64,000 nucleotides of DNA from Theropithecus gelada (lineage: Eukaryota > Chordata > Mammalia > Primates > Cercopithecidae): NCBI RefSeq assembly GCF_003255815.1, contig NC_037681.1, positions 60,643,284 to 60,707,283 on the forward strand. Reading direction: 5' to 3'. Each line of letters opens with the position of its first letter. Position 1 is the stretch's first letter. Shown in pieces: positions 1 through 11,763 of this stretch. A program made the position numbers and the translations under genes. A model generated the notes under the pieces. The model made no database searches, was not told where the DNA came from, and worked only from the letters and a program-made list of their open reading frames with translations.

Positions 1-383
1 GAAGATTGGAGCAAATGGCTAAGGAACTTTGTTGAGGCATATTTAGAAATCAGGCATTCCGTTCCCCAATAACACTGTGCTGTTATCGGTGCTTTCCATT
101 TACTGGATTTGACTGCCAGCAAAACCTAAACAGAAAATGTTTTACATCCATAAACTATTCCCAAATCACTGGTCTGAAAAAATGCCATTCTGTAATATGC
201 CTACTGCTAACACTTCCATTAGTTGCCCAAGAGAAATGCAAGAATAGCTTAGAGGAGTCATAGCCAAAAATATGTAATTCTGACATATGGAGAAAACCAA
301 TACAATAATTTACAAAAGATTAACTATTAAAGTGCTGCTAAAGATTGGGGGGATTACGTTAATCAAATGCCTGCATTCTAACA
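1..383. other. Unique AT-rich sequence
   Basis: No open frame of note, no recognisable repeat and no RNA gene. I see nothing beyond ordinary AT-rich non-coding sequence up to the target-site duplication of the Alu that follows. Confidence 0.6.
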
Positions 384-394
384 TGGTGAGGGTT

Positions 395-695
395 ATTTTA
401 TTTTGAGACAGAGTCTTGTCTTGTCACCCATGCTACAGTGCAGTGGCATGACCATGGCTCACTGCAGCCTCAACCTTCTGGGCTCAAATGATCCCCTCAC
501 CTCATCCTCTGGAGTAGCTGAGACTACAGGCATGAACTACCACACCTGGCTAATTTTTTAATTAAAAAAATTTTTTTGTAGAGATGAGGTTTCACTATGT
601 TTCTCAAGCTGTTCTCAAACTCTTGGGCTCAAGTGATCCTCTCACCTTGGGCTCCTGAAGTGCTGGGATTATAGGTGTGAGCCACTGTGCCCAGC
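395..695 (-). repeat. Alu SINE, old (AluJ-like), full length
   Basis: The sequence reads as a complete Alu on the minus strand: a T/A-rich tail, the right-monomer start GAGACAGAGTCTTG, the CTCACTGCAGCC block, the mid A-rich linker (seen as TTTTTTAATTAAAAAAATTTT) and the left-monomer end GTGAGCCACTGTGCCCAGC. The target-site duplication TGGTGAGGGTT is present at 384-394 and 696-706, so both ends are intact. Heavy divergence from the young consensus points to an old AluJ-type insertion. It carries no function that I can see. Confidence 0.93.
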
Positions 696-706
696 TGGTG
701 AGGGTT

Positions 707-1341
707 GAAAACAATTTTACAAACCACATTTAAGGGAGGAAGAAAAACATGTAGAAAGATCCGTGTGTTCTTTAGATGACATTTGAAAAATGCACATGTG
801 CTTTTAAAAGCCATTTGTTGCAGTTACTCTTCAGGAGGTATGCTTAAATGTCTGTTCAGAAAACATCTTAAATTTGGGATACATTGTTCTGTCTTTTAAG
901 ATTGCTTTAGACTGCTACTTTATAAGAATTGTGAGATTACTCTAGGTGTATGTTTATAAAAAATTCAAAGGTCAGAAAATTCCTATAAGCCCATTAAGAG
1001 CATTTTAATTGTAGCATTTTTCCTATGATCCTTTAAGAAAATCAACTATGGGTTTTCAGATTATTTTTCCATCCCAGTTGAGAGTAACCACAATGACAAC
1101 TATGTACTGCAATTTTCAGCAGAAATGACTACACATTTCTGCCCTTAGCTGAAAGAAAAACAACCATATGGACCTTGTTCTCAGCCAGCGCTCCATTAGC
1201 TAATTAAATTTACAAAGCCCAACCAGTGAAAGAACATGGATTAGCCCCATTCTAATGACTCTATCCCTTTGGCGAAGCTAATGTTGTCTTGTTTCAGAGT
1301 AGACTAGAGAAATTTGACTTACTGTGAACAGGTCAAACAGG
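707..1341. other. Unique non-coding sequence
   Basis: Nothing recognised. AT-rich, with no frame longer than about 60 codons that is free of repeat sequence. Confidence 0.5.
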
Positions 1342-1615
1342 TTAGTCCAACAGAAATATAATGCAAGTCACATATATATGCAAAAAGATAAAGGTGAAAA
1401 TTTAATAATAACTTATTTACCCAATATATCCAAAATATGATCTTAATATACAATTAATATAAAATTTGTTAAGATATTTTATACTCTTTTTTATACTAAA
1501 TCTTTGAAATCTGGTGTTTATGGTTACAGCACTTCTTAATGTGGGTTAGCCACATGTCAATGATTTAATAGCTACGTATGACTAGTGGCTACCATATTGA
1601 ATGGTACAGGGCTGT
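1342..1615. repeat. Fossil non-autonomous DNA transposon (hAT/MER type, name uncertain)
   Basis: The stretch starts with CCAACAGAAATATAATGCAAG and ends with GTGGCTACCATATTGAATGG, the two ends of a short dispersed mammalian element that I know from consensus. Its termini are inverted relatives of each other (TCCAACAG against TTGAATGG, both decayed). The interior motifs CCCAATATATCCAAAATAT and GAAATCTGGTGTTTATG also match. I place it among the short hAT-Charlie-like MER elements (possibly MER33), but I am unsure of the name and orientation. Confidence 0.55.
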
Positions 1616-2048
1616 GGTGAGATGTGCCATTCCATCTTCTTTCCATTGTTCACACTCATAATCTATTTCAAGAGTTCAGTGCTTCACTTTTCATACCTGC
1701 ATGTCAGCTGGGCATACAATCATTTTAAACTGTGAATTAACCTGAAGATGAAAGAACAGCAGCCAGCTTATTTCCTCTTGAGAAAAACTCTCTCTAGTTA
1801 AAAACACAACATGCATAAATATATGAGGTAATGTATAAGTTAATTATTAATAGCTCAATTTAACCTTTCCATAAGGTATACCTATTTTAAAACATGCACA
1901 TCATAAATAAAAACATCATTTATAAGTCTAAAAATTGCTAGGGGCAAAATAAGGCCCGCTCTCTTGCCTATTGACCCATTTTGAACTAAATGATTACAGC
2001 TTTGGAATGCTTCAAGGAACTTAAGGTATGATGTGACAGCTTGAGTTT
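1616..2048. other. Unique non-coding sequence
   Basis: No recognisable repeat or gene. It leads into the left target-site duplication of the L1 tail that follows. Confidence 0.5.
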
Positions 2049-2059
2049 GAAAAAGTCTT

Positions 2060-2454
2060 CTCTCTTTCTTTTTTATGACTGCATAGTATTCCATGGTGTA
2101 TATGTGCCATATACACCATGGATCCAGTCTATCATTGACTTTGCAGGGATGTGGATGGAGCTGGAGGCCATTATCAGTAGCAAACTAGCAAAGGAACAGA
2201 AAACCAAACACTGCAGGTTCTCACTTATAAGTGGGAGCTAAATGATGAGAACACATGGGCACAGAGTGGGGAACAACACACGCTAGGGCCTTTCAAATGG
2301 TGGAAGGTGGGAGGAGAGAGAGGATCAGGAAAAATAACTAATGGGTACTAGGCTTAATACCTGGGTGATGAGATAATCTGTACAACAAATCTCCGTGACA
2401 CAAGTTTACCTATGTAACGAACCTGAACTTGTACATCTGAACTTAAAAAGGAAA
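2060..2454 (+). mobile_element. 5'-truncated L1 tail with twin-primed 5' inversion
   Basis: 2139-2454 is the end of L1 ORF2 plus the 3' UTR in sense orientation: TTTGCAGGGATGTGGATGGAG, ACAGAAAACCAAACACTGCA and a short A-rich tail. 2060-2138 is the adjoining upstream ORF2 segment in reverse complement (GACTGCATAGTATTCCATGG). This arrangement is what twin priming during L1 reverse transcription produces. The target-site duplication GAAAAAGTCTT is exact at 2049-2059 and 2455-2465, so the inverted and sense parts arrived in one event. The element is dead: no promoter, no ORF1 and no catalytic part of ORF2. The subfamily looks like primate-era L1P. A perfect hairpin inside the inverted part is reported as a finding. 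Confidence 0.92.
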
Positions 2455-2465
2455 GAAAAAGTCTT

Positions 2466-5400
2466 TTCCTAAATTTAGGCAACATTCTGTTTCAGTTGAG
2501 CTGTGTACAACTGGCCCATGGGTGCAGTGATCATGTTTTCCTACCTAGAAAGGGAAACATGATCTTACAAAGGACTTACATGTTCTTGTATGATTTGGTG
2601 ACAAAAAAATTCTCATTGAGGCATGAAAATAAAATATATTTAATGAAAAGATTTGATTGGAAAAAATAAAGTTATCGAAAATTAGGGTGAATAAACACTA
2701 AAGTTCTACTTCACAATTATAATTGAATCAACAAATGGATGGAAGCTATGAAGAACCAATAAAGAACCAATTAGGTTGTGTCCTTACCTAATTTCTGGAA
2801 TGCTAGTGTGAATAAGTCTGTGCCATGACAAATATCAGAACTGTGGACAATTATTGGTCTTAAAAGCAGGGTACTTTCCTCAACATCAACTTCTAGAATC
2901 AAAAGATGTCACTTCATCACCTTGGAACATTTATTTTAATCTGTCCTGAATGTAATTATTTGATCAAGCTATTGTCACAAAATCCTATTAACTCAAAGAG
3001 TGATTGCATTATTCACTCCTTACTCATTTCTTGATTTCAGTGCTTATTAAATGAAAGTTTTCAGGCAGCCAAAATGAAGGCTAACTTAAGGGATTCTTCC
3101 TTTTTAATTTTAGGAATTGTATACTGTAGTTTATCATAACAATATATCTAGGCTGCAGAAATTCAGGGAAGGCCTGAGGGTTTTAATAAAAATAAAAAAC
3201 AAGACCCATCAAATGATCCAAACACTTCCTTTGCTTATCTTAGAACACAAGAATCAAAACAGAGCATCAGAACCAGCAGAATGAGTTTTAGGCCTGGGAA
3301 CAAAATGTCAGAGATAAAATTGGTATACTATTTTCACCCCTAGGATCTAAATGGTTGAGGGGGTTTGAAGGAAGTGAAGAATCAGATATGTTTCTGAACC
3401 AGGACCCAAAATCAAGTTTTATATTTGCAATATCTTAAGAGCTCAGCGCCAATATTTTTCATTTTTTTCTTAGATTCTTTTAAGAGGTGCCACATTGTCA
3501 ATGATCACAATGGCACAAAATGTGAATTCATGTGGAAAAAACAGGCATTAATGATTCTGAATTGCAAAGTAATACAGAAGAGCTGGATTCTGAAGGGAAG
3601 AAGTCTTAACTAATTTACTTCAAAGTATTTTCCTTATTATGTAAGAAAAAGAATAAGATAAAAATCTATTTAATTAAGACCAAAAAAATCTCTGTAGGTT
3701 TAAAATAAAATTGGTATGTGATAAGAAAGCATTGCGTCATGGTTGATTATGGGCATTTTTTCTTGGTTAGCGATACATAAAATAATGGTAAATACAATCA
3801 ATGCTGCCTTAAGTTCAATTAAAGATGATGTGACTCCTACATCTACTTTATTTTCTAGGGCCTTTTGTTCCAAGTGATGTGTTCCATCCACTGGGAGCAA
3901 TTTTCAGCTGGCCAGACACCTTCCCATTATCCCTGAGGCTGTGTGATTTTATCCTCTTACATGAACAATGCCCTTAGGGGGAATGACAAAGATGCTAGCT
4001 CTCTGAATGGAAAGAGATTGGATGGTCTTATCTATAACTTTCTCATTTTTCCTACACAAATGTTGGGTTCTGTTTCTTGAATAAGTTCTACAGAAGTCAT
4101 GATTACAGTTTCATTAAAAAACTAGTGATCTAAGGATAACAAAATTTTTTTTAATCTTGGGTTTTCAATATAATTACTCGAAATGACTTTAAATGCTACA
4201 CAAAATATATTTTATATTAAACAAATTCACATTAAGAAGATGAAAATAATATAAAATGATAGCTCAAAAAATATGGGCATAATGTCCCCCTATTATAGAT
4301 TCTGGCGCCAAGTTTCTAAGTCGTATCATGGGCATCATGTCTTCTGGAGGGTTTGGTTTAACAGTGTGTACTGCCAGGGCTAGAAAATGTGTTAAGCTGG
4401 TGAAACGACTACTCTTTCCCTCTTTTTAGTATTTCTAGAGTGTTACCCTTTGGGGCTCCCACCAGTTTGGAACCGGTTGTACTTAGAGTGTTTTCTAAAA
4501 TAAGGCACCAAAATATGTGCTTGGGCTCCTTTCAAAGTATGCTACAGCTCTGGGAAGTTGGGTAGATTGAAGTAACCTTAGGGCCCATGAACCAGACCTC
4601 CTTTACAGCCACAGCACTGCAAGAGCTTCCTCTCTCCTTGTAATCCAAGCTATCGAAGGCGACTGTTACATACATGTGTATTCACCTCTGACACCCACAA
4701 CCAAGGAATGAGATGAGAACATGAAGGGAAGAAGTTGGGTGCAGGAAAAATAAAGGGTGTTAGTAGTGTCCAGCTTGTAGAAAGAACTCAAATTATGCCT
4801 CAGTCCAGTGAACACTGAAGAAAGTTCCTCAAGTTTCTCTCTGGGCCTCTTGCTTTCTAGTTCCAGCTCTCTTTCCATAGTCAAGGTTCTAAAGGCCTAC
4901 CTCCTCTCCTCATCAAATCCTTTTTGCAAGAACAGATCTAAAATCTCAGATATACACATGACAGGTAACTGCTTGAATTTCTCTTAGAAATCACTAGATA
5001 CTTGTAAATCACTGCAGAGTCAACCTGAAGTCAAATGAATACTCCCTGAATATTAGCCTTTCAGGTACCACTGGGCAGGAAAGGGAGGGAATGGAGAGAG
5101 ATTCTGGGCTGTGTGTGTCAGACGGAGGGCAGCTTGTCTGAAAACCCAGTAGGAACTCCTTTTTTTCTAGGCACCGTCCAAAGATTTTGGTTACAATACT
5201 TGGAGGTAAAATTATATAGAGGGTAATTGTTTTCTCTTTGGCACATCAATCAAGTCTGCTCTATGATCCTATAAACAGGAAAGAGTTGACCAATTTGGGC
5301 ACCAGAGGAATCCTTGGGGCTCTCAGCAGTCTCCTCTTCTTACCACAACGCAAAGCAAACAAGAGTTGAAATGAGAAACCAGAGGGCAATTAGTGTCCTT

Positions 5401-5554
5401 TTTTTCTTTCTCCTCTCATGTATCCATTTAGGCTTTAATGCACTTTAAAGCATTCAGAACACTGAGCACCAATAAATGCTTATTTTTCAAGGGAAAAGAA
5501 TCGAAGGATGTCAAATTTGGAGGTCTTTGAGATGGTTTAGTCCAGATGACAGAC
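2466..5554. other. Unique non-coding sequence
   Basis: Three kilobases in which I recognise no gene or dispersed repeat. The open frames are short and lack recognisable content. Local composition is AT-rich, with small A/T runs such as the one near 4141-4150. Confidence 0.45.
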
Positions 5555-6420
5555 ATCATTCATTTAGTAATTATTCACAAATTCAGTAATTATTTACAAA
5601 TACCAATTATGTGCCAGACACTGTTTTGAGGACTGGCTATAGATCAGTGAAACAAAAGACGGAAAAAAAAGAAAATCCTTGTCCTGTCCTTGAGATGAGA
5701 CAGGTGCATACAATATATAATTAAAGTATTTAGTATGCTAGATGTGCTATGGAAAAAGTAAAGGAGAGCTAGGGAGATGAGGAATAATGAGGTGAGAGAT
5801 GGCAGTTGAAATCTGAAATAGGATCATCACGGCAGGCCTTTCTGAGAATGGGACATTTGAGAAAAGACTGCAAGGAAATGAGCAAGTTAGCCATCTGGAT
5901 ATTTGAAGGGGAGGCAGGGGCGAAGACAGTACACATATGTGCTAAGGCAGGAGAGCCTCACCTGTGTAAGGTTTAAGGACATTTCTGTGGCTGCAGAAAA
6001 ATAATCCTGGAGGAAAGGTGAGAGGTGAGAGTAGAGTGAGGGGAAGGCGGTTGGTGGGGCCAGATCACGTGGGCCATGTGGACTCTTGAAAGGATTTCTG
6101 AGCGAAATGGTGAGCCATTGGAGGATTTTGAGCAGAGAAGGGATATAATTTGACTTATGCTTTAGAGGATCACTCTAGCTACTCTGTGGAGAATAGATTG
6201 TAGAGATAAGGGTGTTATCAGGGAGGCTACTGTGGTTCCAGGCGAAGGATGGTGGTGCCTCAGGATGCGATAGCAACACTTAGAAAGGCAGAGTGTAGAG
6301 TGACAGATGCTGGCCCATGGGTAGATGTGGTCATGGGAGTCTGCAGAAAGTCTCTTCTGATTGCTTCTATTTTCTCAGGGAAACAGAAAGCATAGCAAGA
6401 TCATTAGCTGACAGTAAGAC
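5555..6420 (+). repeat. Ancient dispersed mammalian repeat, long copy (family name uncertain)
   Basis: The stretch opens with ATTATGTGCCAGACACTGTTTTGAGG and continues through GGCAGGCCTTTCTGAGAATGGGACATTTGAG, GGGGCCAGATCACGTGGGCC, GAGCCATTGGAGGATTTTGAGCAG and GGATCACTCTAGCTACTCTGTGGAGAATAGA. These blocks, in this order, form a widespread old mammalian interspersed repeat whose consensus I recall. I cannot assign the Repbase name with confidence (an old LINE part or a MER family). Divergence is high (I estimate 20-25%). It explains the unusual G- and purine-rich composition of this stretch, which might otherwise suggest a transcribed exon. Confidence 0.6.
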
Positions 6421-8832
6421 AGAAGAGGGGAGGAATTGGACATCTGAATGAGGAGAAGAAGGCTTGATTGAAATAGCTAAGATCGTGGCAGAGGAAATGA
6501 ACTAGGGAAATACAGATTGACTTATGACATCAGGTTCCTATTACTTAATATTGCTTTTTTATCCACAGCTCTCAAATCTCCAGGCAGCCTCTATTGATTG
6601 ATCTGAGTTGGCAGATGAGTTGGCAGGTAAGAGAATGTGTATTTGCTAGTTCTGATCTAATCTAATTCTGCTTTAGTAAACTGAGGCCTAGGGAGTGCCT
6701 TTTAAACATCTATCTTTGGGGAGGGTTTAAATTACAAATTACCAATCAACTATGGCTCCAGTAAGGAAAACACGTACAGTACCTATTTAAATATCATGCA
6801 CCAAGAGGACCTGGTAACTAATGCTCTTGGGAATTTATGCTGTAAGAGAAGGATACGAAGAGCTGCAAATGAGTGCCTGAAACAAGACCTTTATTAATGC
6901 AGCAGGAAGAAGATACCTGCTGGCTGGATTTTCACTTAACTCATAGCTCTTTGCATTTGACCTCAAGGTCTTAATCTTCTACAAGTACTGACTTCAGTTT
7001 CCAGAGGTTTCAAGGAGATCATCCAGGGCTTGTCTTTTGAATAGATTGGCATGACTTTTAAACAGGACCCAACCAAATCACATTTGATTTCAAGAAATTG
7101 AAGGGATAATTAAGAAAGTGTTAGTCACTACTGAATGTAGTGTGTATGCTTACTTTGGAAATTTAAGGGAGAAAAAAGGCCCATTAAGTCATCTTAAAAG
7201 GGCTCTTGCTGTAAAATGAAAGGTGGAGAAATGCAGATGACTTTCCTGTTTCACCAGAAATTCAGTATTATCTAATGAATGCTGAGTAATCGAGCACTTA
7301 TTGTTATTTCTGCACCCACACTGGGAAATGGTTTTTGACCTTTAGATTCCCTACTCTTCTGAATTGCTTCTCATTAGCTCTCTCTTTGCTCTCATTCCCA
7401 CTCAGTTTACTTCTTGGAAGGCCTGTTGACCTTTACCTTTTTGTCATGTACAGAATACAGAATGGTTATGTATATACGGTATCATTAACATCATAAGGCT
7501 GCAGGCAATTATAAAATAAGATGAGGGATAATTTACACAGGACACAGTCCTTGCTCGATTTTATCAAGACCTTCATTTTTTTAGTGGTATATCATCCATG
7601 GAAAAGCCAGGCCATTCTGAAGTAGGTCTTTGTCTTTCCACTCTAGAAATAATTGTTAAGTTCAATGATAAAATGAATGGCTGCCATTGGCTGAGGACCC
7701 ACTGTGGGGCATGGAGCTAGTGGGCATCTCTCCAGTCATCTTACAACAACCTTGCTCGTCTCTTCCTTTTAATTATTTTACTGTGCATACTCATGAGATC
7801 TGAAACTCATGTAGGTTGTCACCTTTAACGTAACTACAGTAGTGCTTCCTATAAAGTTTTCTAATGATAGTGAAACTGTTAAATTCAGTTTTTGACATTT
7901 TATTTGTCTTTTTGAGAAGCCAGTAGGACTTCAAAATGTTGGGCTTTTCCAATAGACAGCTAAAAATGTAGACCTGAAGTTTACAAAAATGATTAGAGCT
8001 AAAGGTATAGATGGGAAAATCATCAGTGCTGAAGTGATAGTCATTATGTGTAAATTTAGCAAAGGAAAGATACTCGGAGGCATACTATGTGGCTGAAAAA
8101 GGCATCTTGGAAGATTTTCATGTTTAGATGGTGGGAACAGAAACACAAGCCAGAAGAGAATCCCTCAGGGGCAATGAGAAAAGCTGAGCAGCAGACCCTC
8201 TGAAGTTAAAGATCCTGAAGGTATTTCAAATGGTTTGGACTATTAGGGTCAAAAAAGAACTCCTCGAAATCTGGGCTTGGACAAAATCAGTCATCCTTAA
8301 GAGGCTAGATTCAGCAAAGAGGTAGGTGAAAAACCCAGGTTCTAGCATCCTCTTTCATTTCATGGGAGCGATACAGAATCTGGGTACAAGTGGAGGAGTG
8401 TTAGTCTTAGAAATAAAGCAAAATAATTTTTCTGAAGATATGAACAATGAAGTGATGTGAGTAACACACTAAAAACATAAAAGATGATGCATGAATAAAA
8501 TAGGGAACAGCATCACTAGTTAATGCCCACATAATATCATAATTCTATACCTAATCCAAATTTGATGAACAAAATATATAGCATAAATAAAACATTTTCA
8601 GTGATTCATAATACTTTCTCCAATGCACTGTATTTGTCTTGGTTTTAAAAATCCATTAAGATTTTATGTAATTTAAATAAGCAATGAAAAGAGGAAGAGG
8701 AGGAAAAGGATTTTAATATGGCCCAGAGAGAGAAAGAGACATAAATCCTAGTTCATCTCAGGGAAGACTTTTAAGTCATAGTTCCTCCTTCTGGCGACTT
8801 ATTTGTTACGTATTGCCAGGTGCTAAACAGAA
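6421..8832. other. Unique non-coding sequence
   Basis: No recognised gene or repeat. Short frames (for example about 70 codons antisense at 7931-8146) have no recognisable content. Confidence 0.45.
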
Positions 8833-8847
8833 GAGATGCAGTATCTT

Positions 8848-9138
8848 TTTTTATTTTTATTTTTTCCCCGAGACGAAGTCTTGCTCTGTCGACAGGCTGG
8901 AGTGCAGATTGATCACTGCAATCTCGGCCTCCTGGGTTCAGGTGATTCTCCTGCCTCAGCCTCCCATGTAGCTGGGACTACAGGAGTGTGCCACCATGCC
9001 CAGCTAATTTTTGTATTTTTAGTAGAGACGGGGCTTCGCCATGTTGGCCAGGATGGTCTGTATCTCCTGACTTTGCGATCTGTCCACCTCGTCCTCCCAA
9101 ACTGCTGGGATTACAGGTGTAAGCCACCACGCCTGGCC
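8848..9138 (-). repeat. Alu SINE (AluS/Y-like), full length
   Basis: A complete Alu on the minus strand, from its T-rich tail to GTAAGCCACCACGCCTGGCC. The 15-bp target-site duplication GAGATGCAGTATCTT is exact at 8833-8847 and 9139-9153. A 166-codon open frame crosses it on the plus strand, but that frame is antisense Alu read into flanking DNA. The intact 15-bp duplication points to a younger insertion than the other Alus here, although the body carries several private changes. Confidence 0.95.
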
Positions 9139-9153
9139 GAGATGCAGTATCTT

Positions 9154-10970
9154 GGAGGCATCAGGGACCCTGTTGTTTCTCTTCAGATCTTATACATCTT
9201 CTGCCTTCTGAAGGCATTAGGAGCACCTCAAAGAAAGCAAGATGGAGCATTAAAAAGTGAAGACCCTCTTTCTTTCTTCTTTCTTGCTCTTTTCTCTTTC
9301 TGTATAAAAAATTTCAAATTCTTGGGCAGAGTATAGCTTAAACTCAGAGTTCCTCTGTATGCAACAGTGCTGCCTTCTGCCATCAACCACATGCAGACTT
9401 AGCTGACGAGTCCTATGTGTAGATTTATAAATTTAGGGCAAAAAAGTGTGTGTGTGTGTGTGTAGGGGGTTGGCTCAGAGAGCTAAGGCTAAGTCAGGGC
9501 CAGAAGTTGCCTATAAGCAGCTCTGTAGAGCACCTATGTCTGATTTGTGGAGGTGACATCATCATTAGCTGCAGATCAATACTGACCAGAGTTTAAGTAC
9601 TATGCCATAGCTTCAAGTCTTCATAATTTAAAAATGACTAAGTTGTCTCCTCTCTATAGGTCTCTACTCTGAGTTAGATGACTCCACAAATGAGCACAGT
9701 TTCATGTCAAATGTCCAGCTCTCAAATTCCTGTTCCCAGTGATATTGGTACCCATAGATAATTTACTGGTAAGATCACAGAGTGACCCAGGAATGAAACC
9801 TACCATTGAAGATGTTTATTTAGAGCTGCATCCACTGTCCACAGCCAAGAGAAATAGCCTTTTCTAGAATGGATATATTTGACCAGTAGATGGAGTAAGT
9901 GGATCCTAGAACCACTAACTAACCACTCAGAACCTGCTAATCAATGCTGTTATCTTTCAGTATTCTATCAAAAAAGGACAATGCCATCACCAACAACTAA
10001 ATCTTGAGCTTAAGGTGCATCTTCGGCAGGTGAATGTCATGGGTGACAGTTATTCATGGATGTATGAATAACTGAACGGGGCACTAGCCGTAGCAAAGCA
10101 CTAAGATACTGAAGAAACTTGGGATACTTAACCAAAGTCCCTTCATTTCTTCACAATTATGCTTAACACCAACCAGCCCAGCATTTGAGAAACAATCCCA
10201 AGCATATTTTTTTCCCTTCGTCTCAAATATTTTTTTCAAAAGTGATCATTTTACTCTGTGTTTTGGTAGAAAGGGGCGAAGTCCACTTTGCAGCTGGTAC
10301 AACAGAAAATAGAGCTGCATCAATTCTCTCACACTGCCAAGCCTTTCTTTTGGCAGAAGTGCTGGGGATATTGCACTGGGGATAATTCATCACACTTGCT
10401 TTGGTTGTTCCAAATTTGTAAGCTGTGGCTAATTTCCAGAGACTTCAGGGCAATAATCTCTGCTTTCCTAAAAGAAAAACAGTAACCACACTACCTTTCA
10501 ATTACATGGGTCATGGAAAATGAACAGCCACAGATGATCACGGATATTCAGAAATCCTCAGAAAACCTAAGTGTGTAGCCAGTGGTAGAAATGATGACTG
10601 TGTGGCTGAAGAAGCCCCATTTGATGAGGGCTAGGAATCTGGCATCTGCGTCTGCCTCCACATTTGTTTCTCCCTGTACATTTGCACACATATGCACATG
10701 TGAAGCCTCACATGTTCAAGACCAAAACATATTGCTGGATATTAACAAAAGGAATTATAGCCTCTTCAGTTATGAATCAGGTGAAGTTTTCCTCACAGTC
10801 TCTGGAGTCTGCTTTGCCCACAGAGAAGCAGACTGACCTTCTTCCCAGGTCAGTAAGCCACGCTGGAGAGTTGTCCTCAACCCTGCAACTCTCCCCAAAT
10901 ATATCTGCTGTCTTTTATGCTTCCCAGACCCATGTTCAGAAGTTGTTCAGAATTTGTTCAGCAGATCATT
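9154..10970. other. Unique non-coding sequence with a short TG run
   Basis: No gene or dispersed repeat recognised. It contains one simple repeat at 9446-9463. The overlapping frames at 10185-10836 are short and show no domain. Confidence 0.45.
9446..9463. repeat. (TG)n microsatellite, about 9 units
   Basis: Uninterrupted GT dinucleotides preceded by an A run and followed by AGGGGG. It is short enough to be only weakly variable. Confidence 0.9.
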
Positions 10971-10987
10971 TATTTGTACACTATCTT

Positions 10988-11283
10988 TTTTCCCCCTCTT
11001 TTCCGAGACGGAGTCTTACACTGTCGCCTGGGCTAGAGTGCAATGGCACGATCTCGGCTTACTGCAACCTCTGCCTCCTGGGTTCAAGTGATTCTCCTGC
11101 CTCAGTCTCCCAAGTAGCTGGGATTAAAGGTGCCCACCACCACACCTGGCTAATTTTTTATTTTTAGTAGAGACGAGGTTTCACCATGCTGGCCAGGCTG
11201 GTCTTGAACTCCTGACCTCCTGATCCGCCCACCTTGGCCTCCCAAAGTGCTGGGATTACAGGCGTGAGCCACCGCACCTGGCC
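10988..11283 (-). repeat. Alu SINE (AluS-like), full length
   Basis: A complete minus-strand Alu: a pyrimidine-rich tail, GAGACGGAGTCTTACACTGTCG, GTAGCTGGGATTAAAGG, the linker TTTTTTATTTTTAG and GTGAGCCACCGCACCTGGCC. The imperfect 17-bp target-site duplication TATTTGTACACTATCTT / TATTTGTATATTATCTT lies at 10971-10987 and 11284-11300. Two substitutions between the copies fit an S-age insertion. Confidence 0.94.
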
Positions 11284-11300
11284 TATTTGTATATTATCTT

Positions 11301-11721
11301 AACTCATATAATGGATCAGTATTTTATTGAGAATTTCCAGGCCAACATTCAGAATAGCAACATATGGTGGGCATTTTAAGCAATTAGTGGGTAAAGGAAG
11401 GGATATTTGAGGGCTGTCTCATCCCAAGCTACTACCTTAGTTTTTTACTCCGGATTTTCCTTTCTATGGATATGTCAGTGATTTTACTAGATCAATTCCC
11501 ATGGAGCACAGGACCAGTTTGGGATGGTCCCTACTTTCAATTCCAGGAACACTGTAAAGTCAAGAAGAACCTTATGAGTTTTATATTTTCTAGTTCTTTT
11601 TGTGCTATGTGTTTATTACATGTGTAATTTAATAGTTTCCATTCTTTTCTCTGTTAAAGTATTTATGAGTTGTAGCACATAGAAAGAGCTCAATATATGC
11701 TAGTTATTATTATCATTATCT
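11301..11721. other. Unique non-coding sequence
   Basis: Nothing recognised. It ends in an AT-rich (TTA)n-like patch near 11701-11720, next to the Alu/L1 composite. Confidence 0.5.
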
Positions 11722-11762
11722 TTAGAGACAGGGTCTCACTCTGTCTCAGGTTGGGGTGCCAT
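11722..11762 (-). repeat. Alu 3'-end scrap (about 40 bp)
   Basis: GAGACAGGGTCTCACTCTGTC is the 3' end of an Alu right monomer on the minus strand. The match breaks after GGTTGGGGTGCCATGA. No remaining part of the Alu is found on either side, so this is a rearrangement remnant, not an Alu interrupted by a clean insertion. Confidence 0.7.
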
Positions 11763-11763
11763 G

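Noticed and set aside
6000..6300. Purine-rich, G-rich stretch resembling an exon
   Set aside because: It matches an ancient dispersed repeat in block order. No open frame or splice signals support an exon.
8836..9336. 166-codon open frame on the plus strand
   Set aside because: Most of it is the antisense of a full-length Alu (8848-9138) read into flanking unique DNA. Alu-derived frames of this type are common and this one shows no independent domain.
10664..11167. 167-codon open frame on the plus strand
   Set aside because: The last ~60 codons are antisense Alu. The first part has no recognisable domain and overlaps another short frame.
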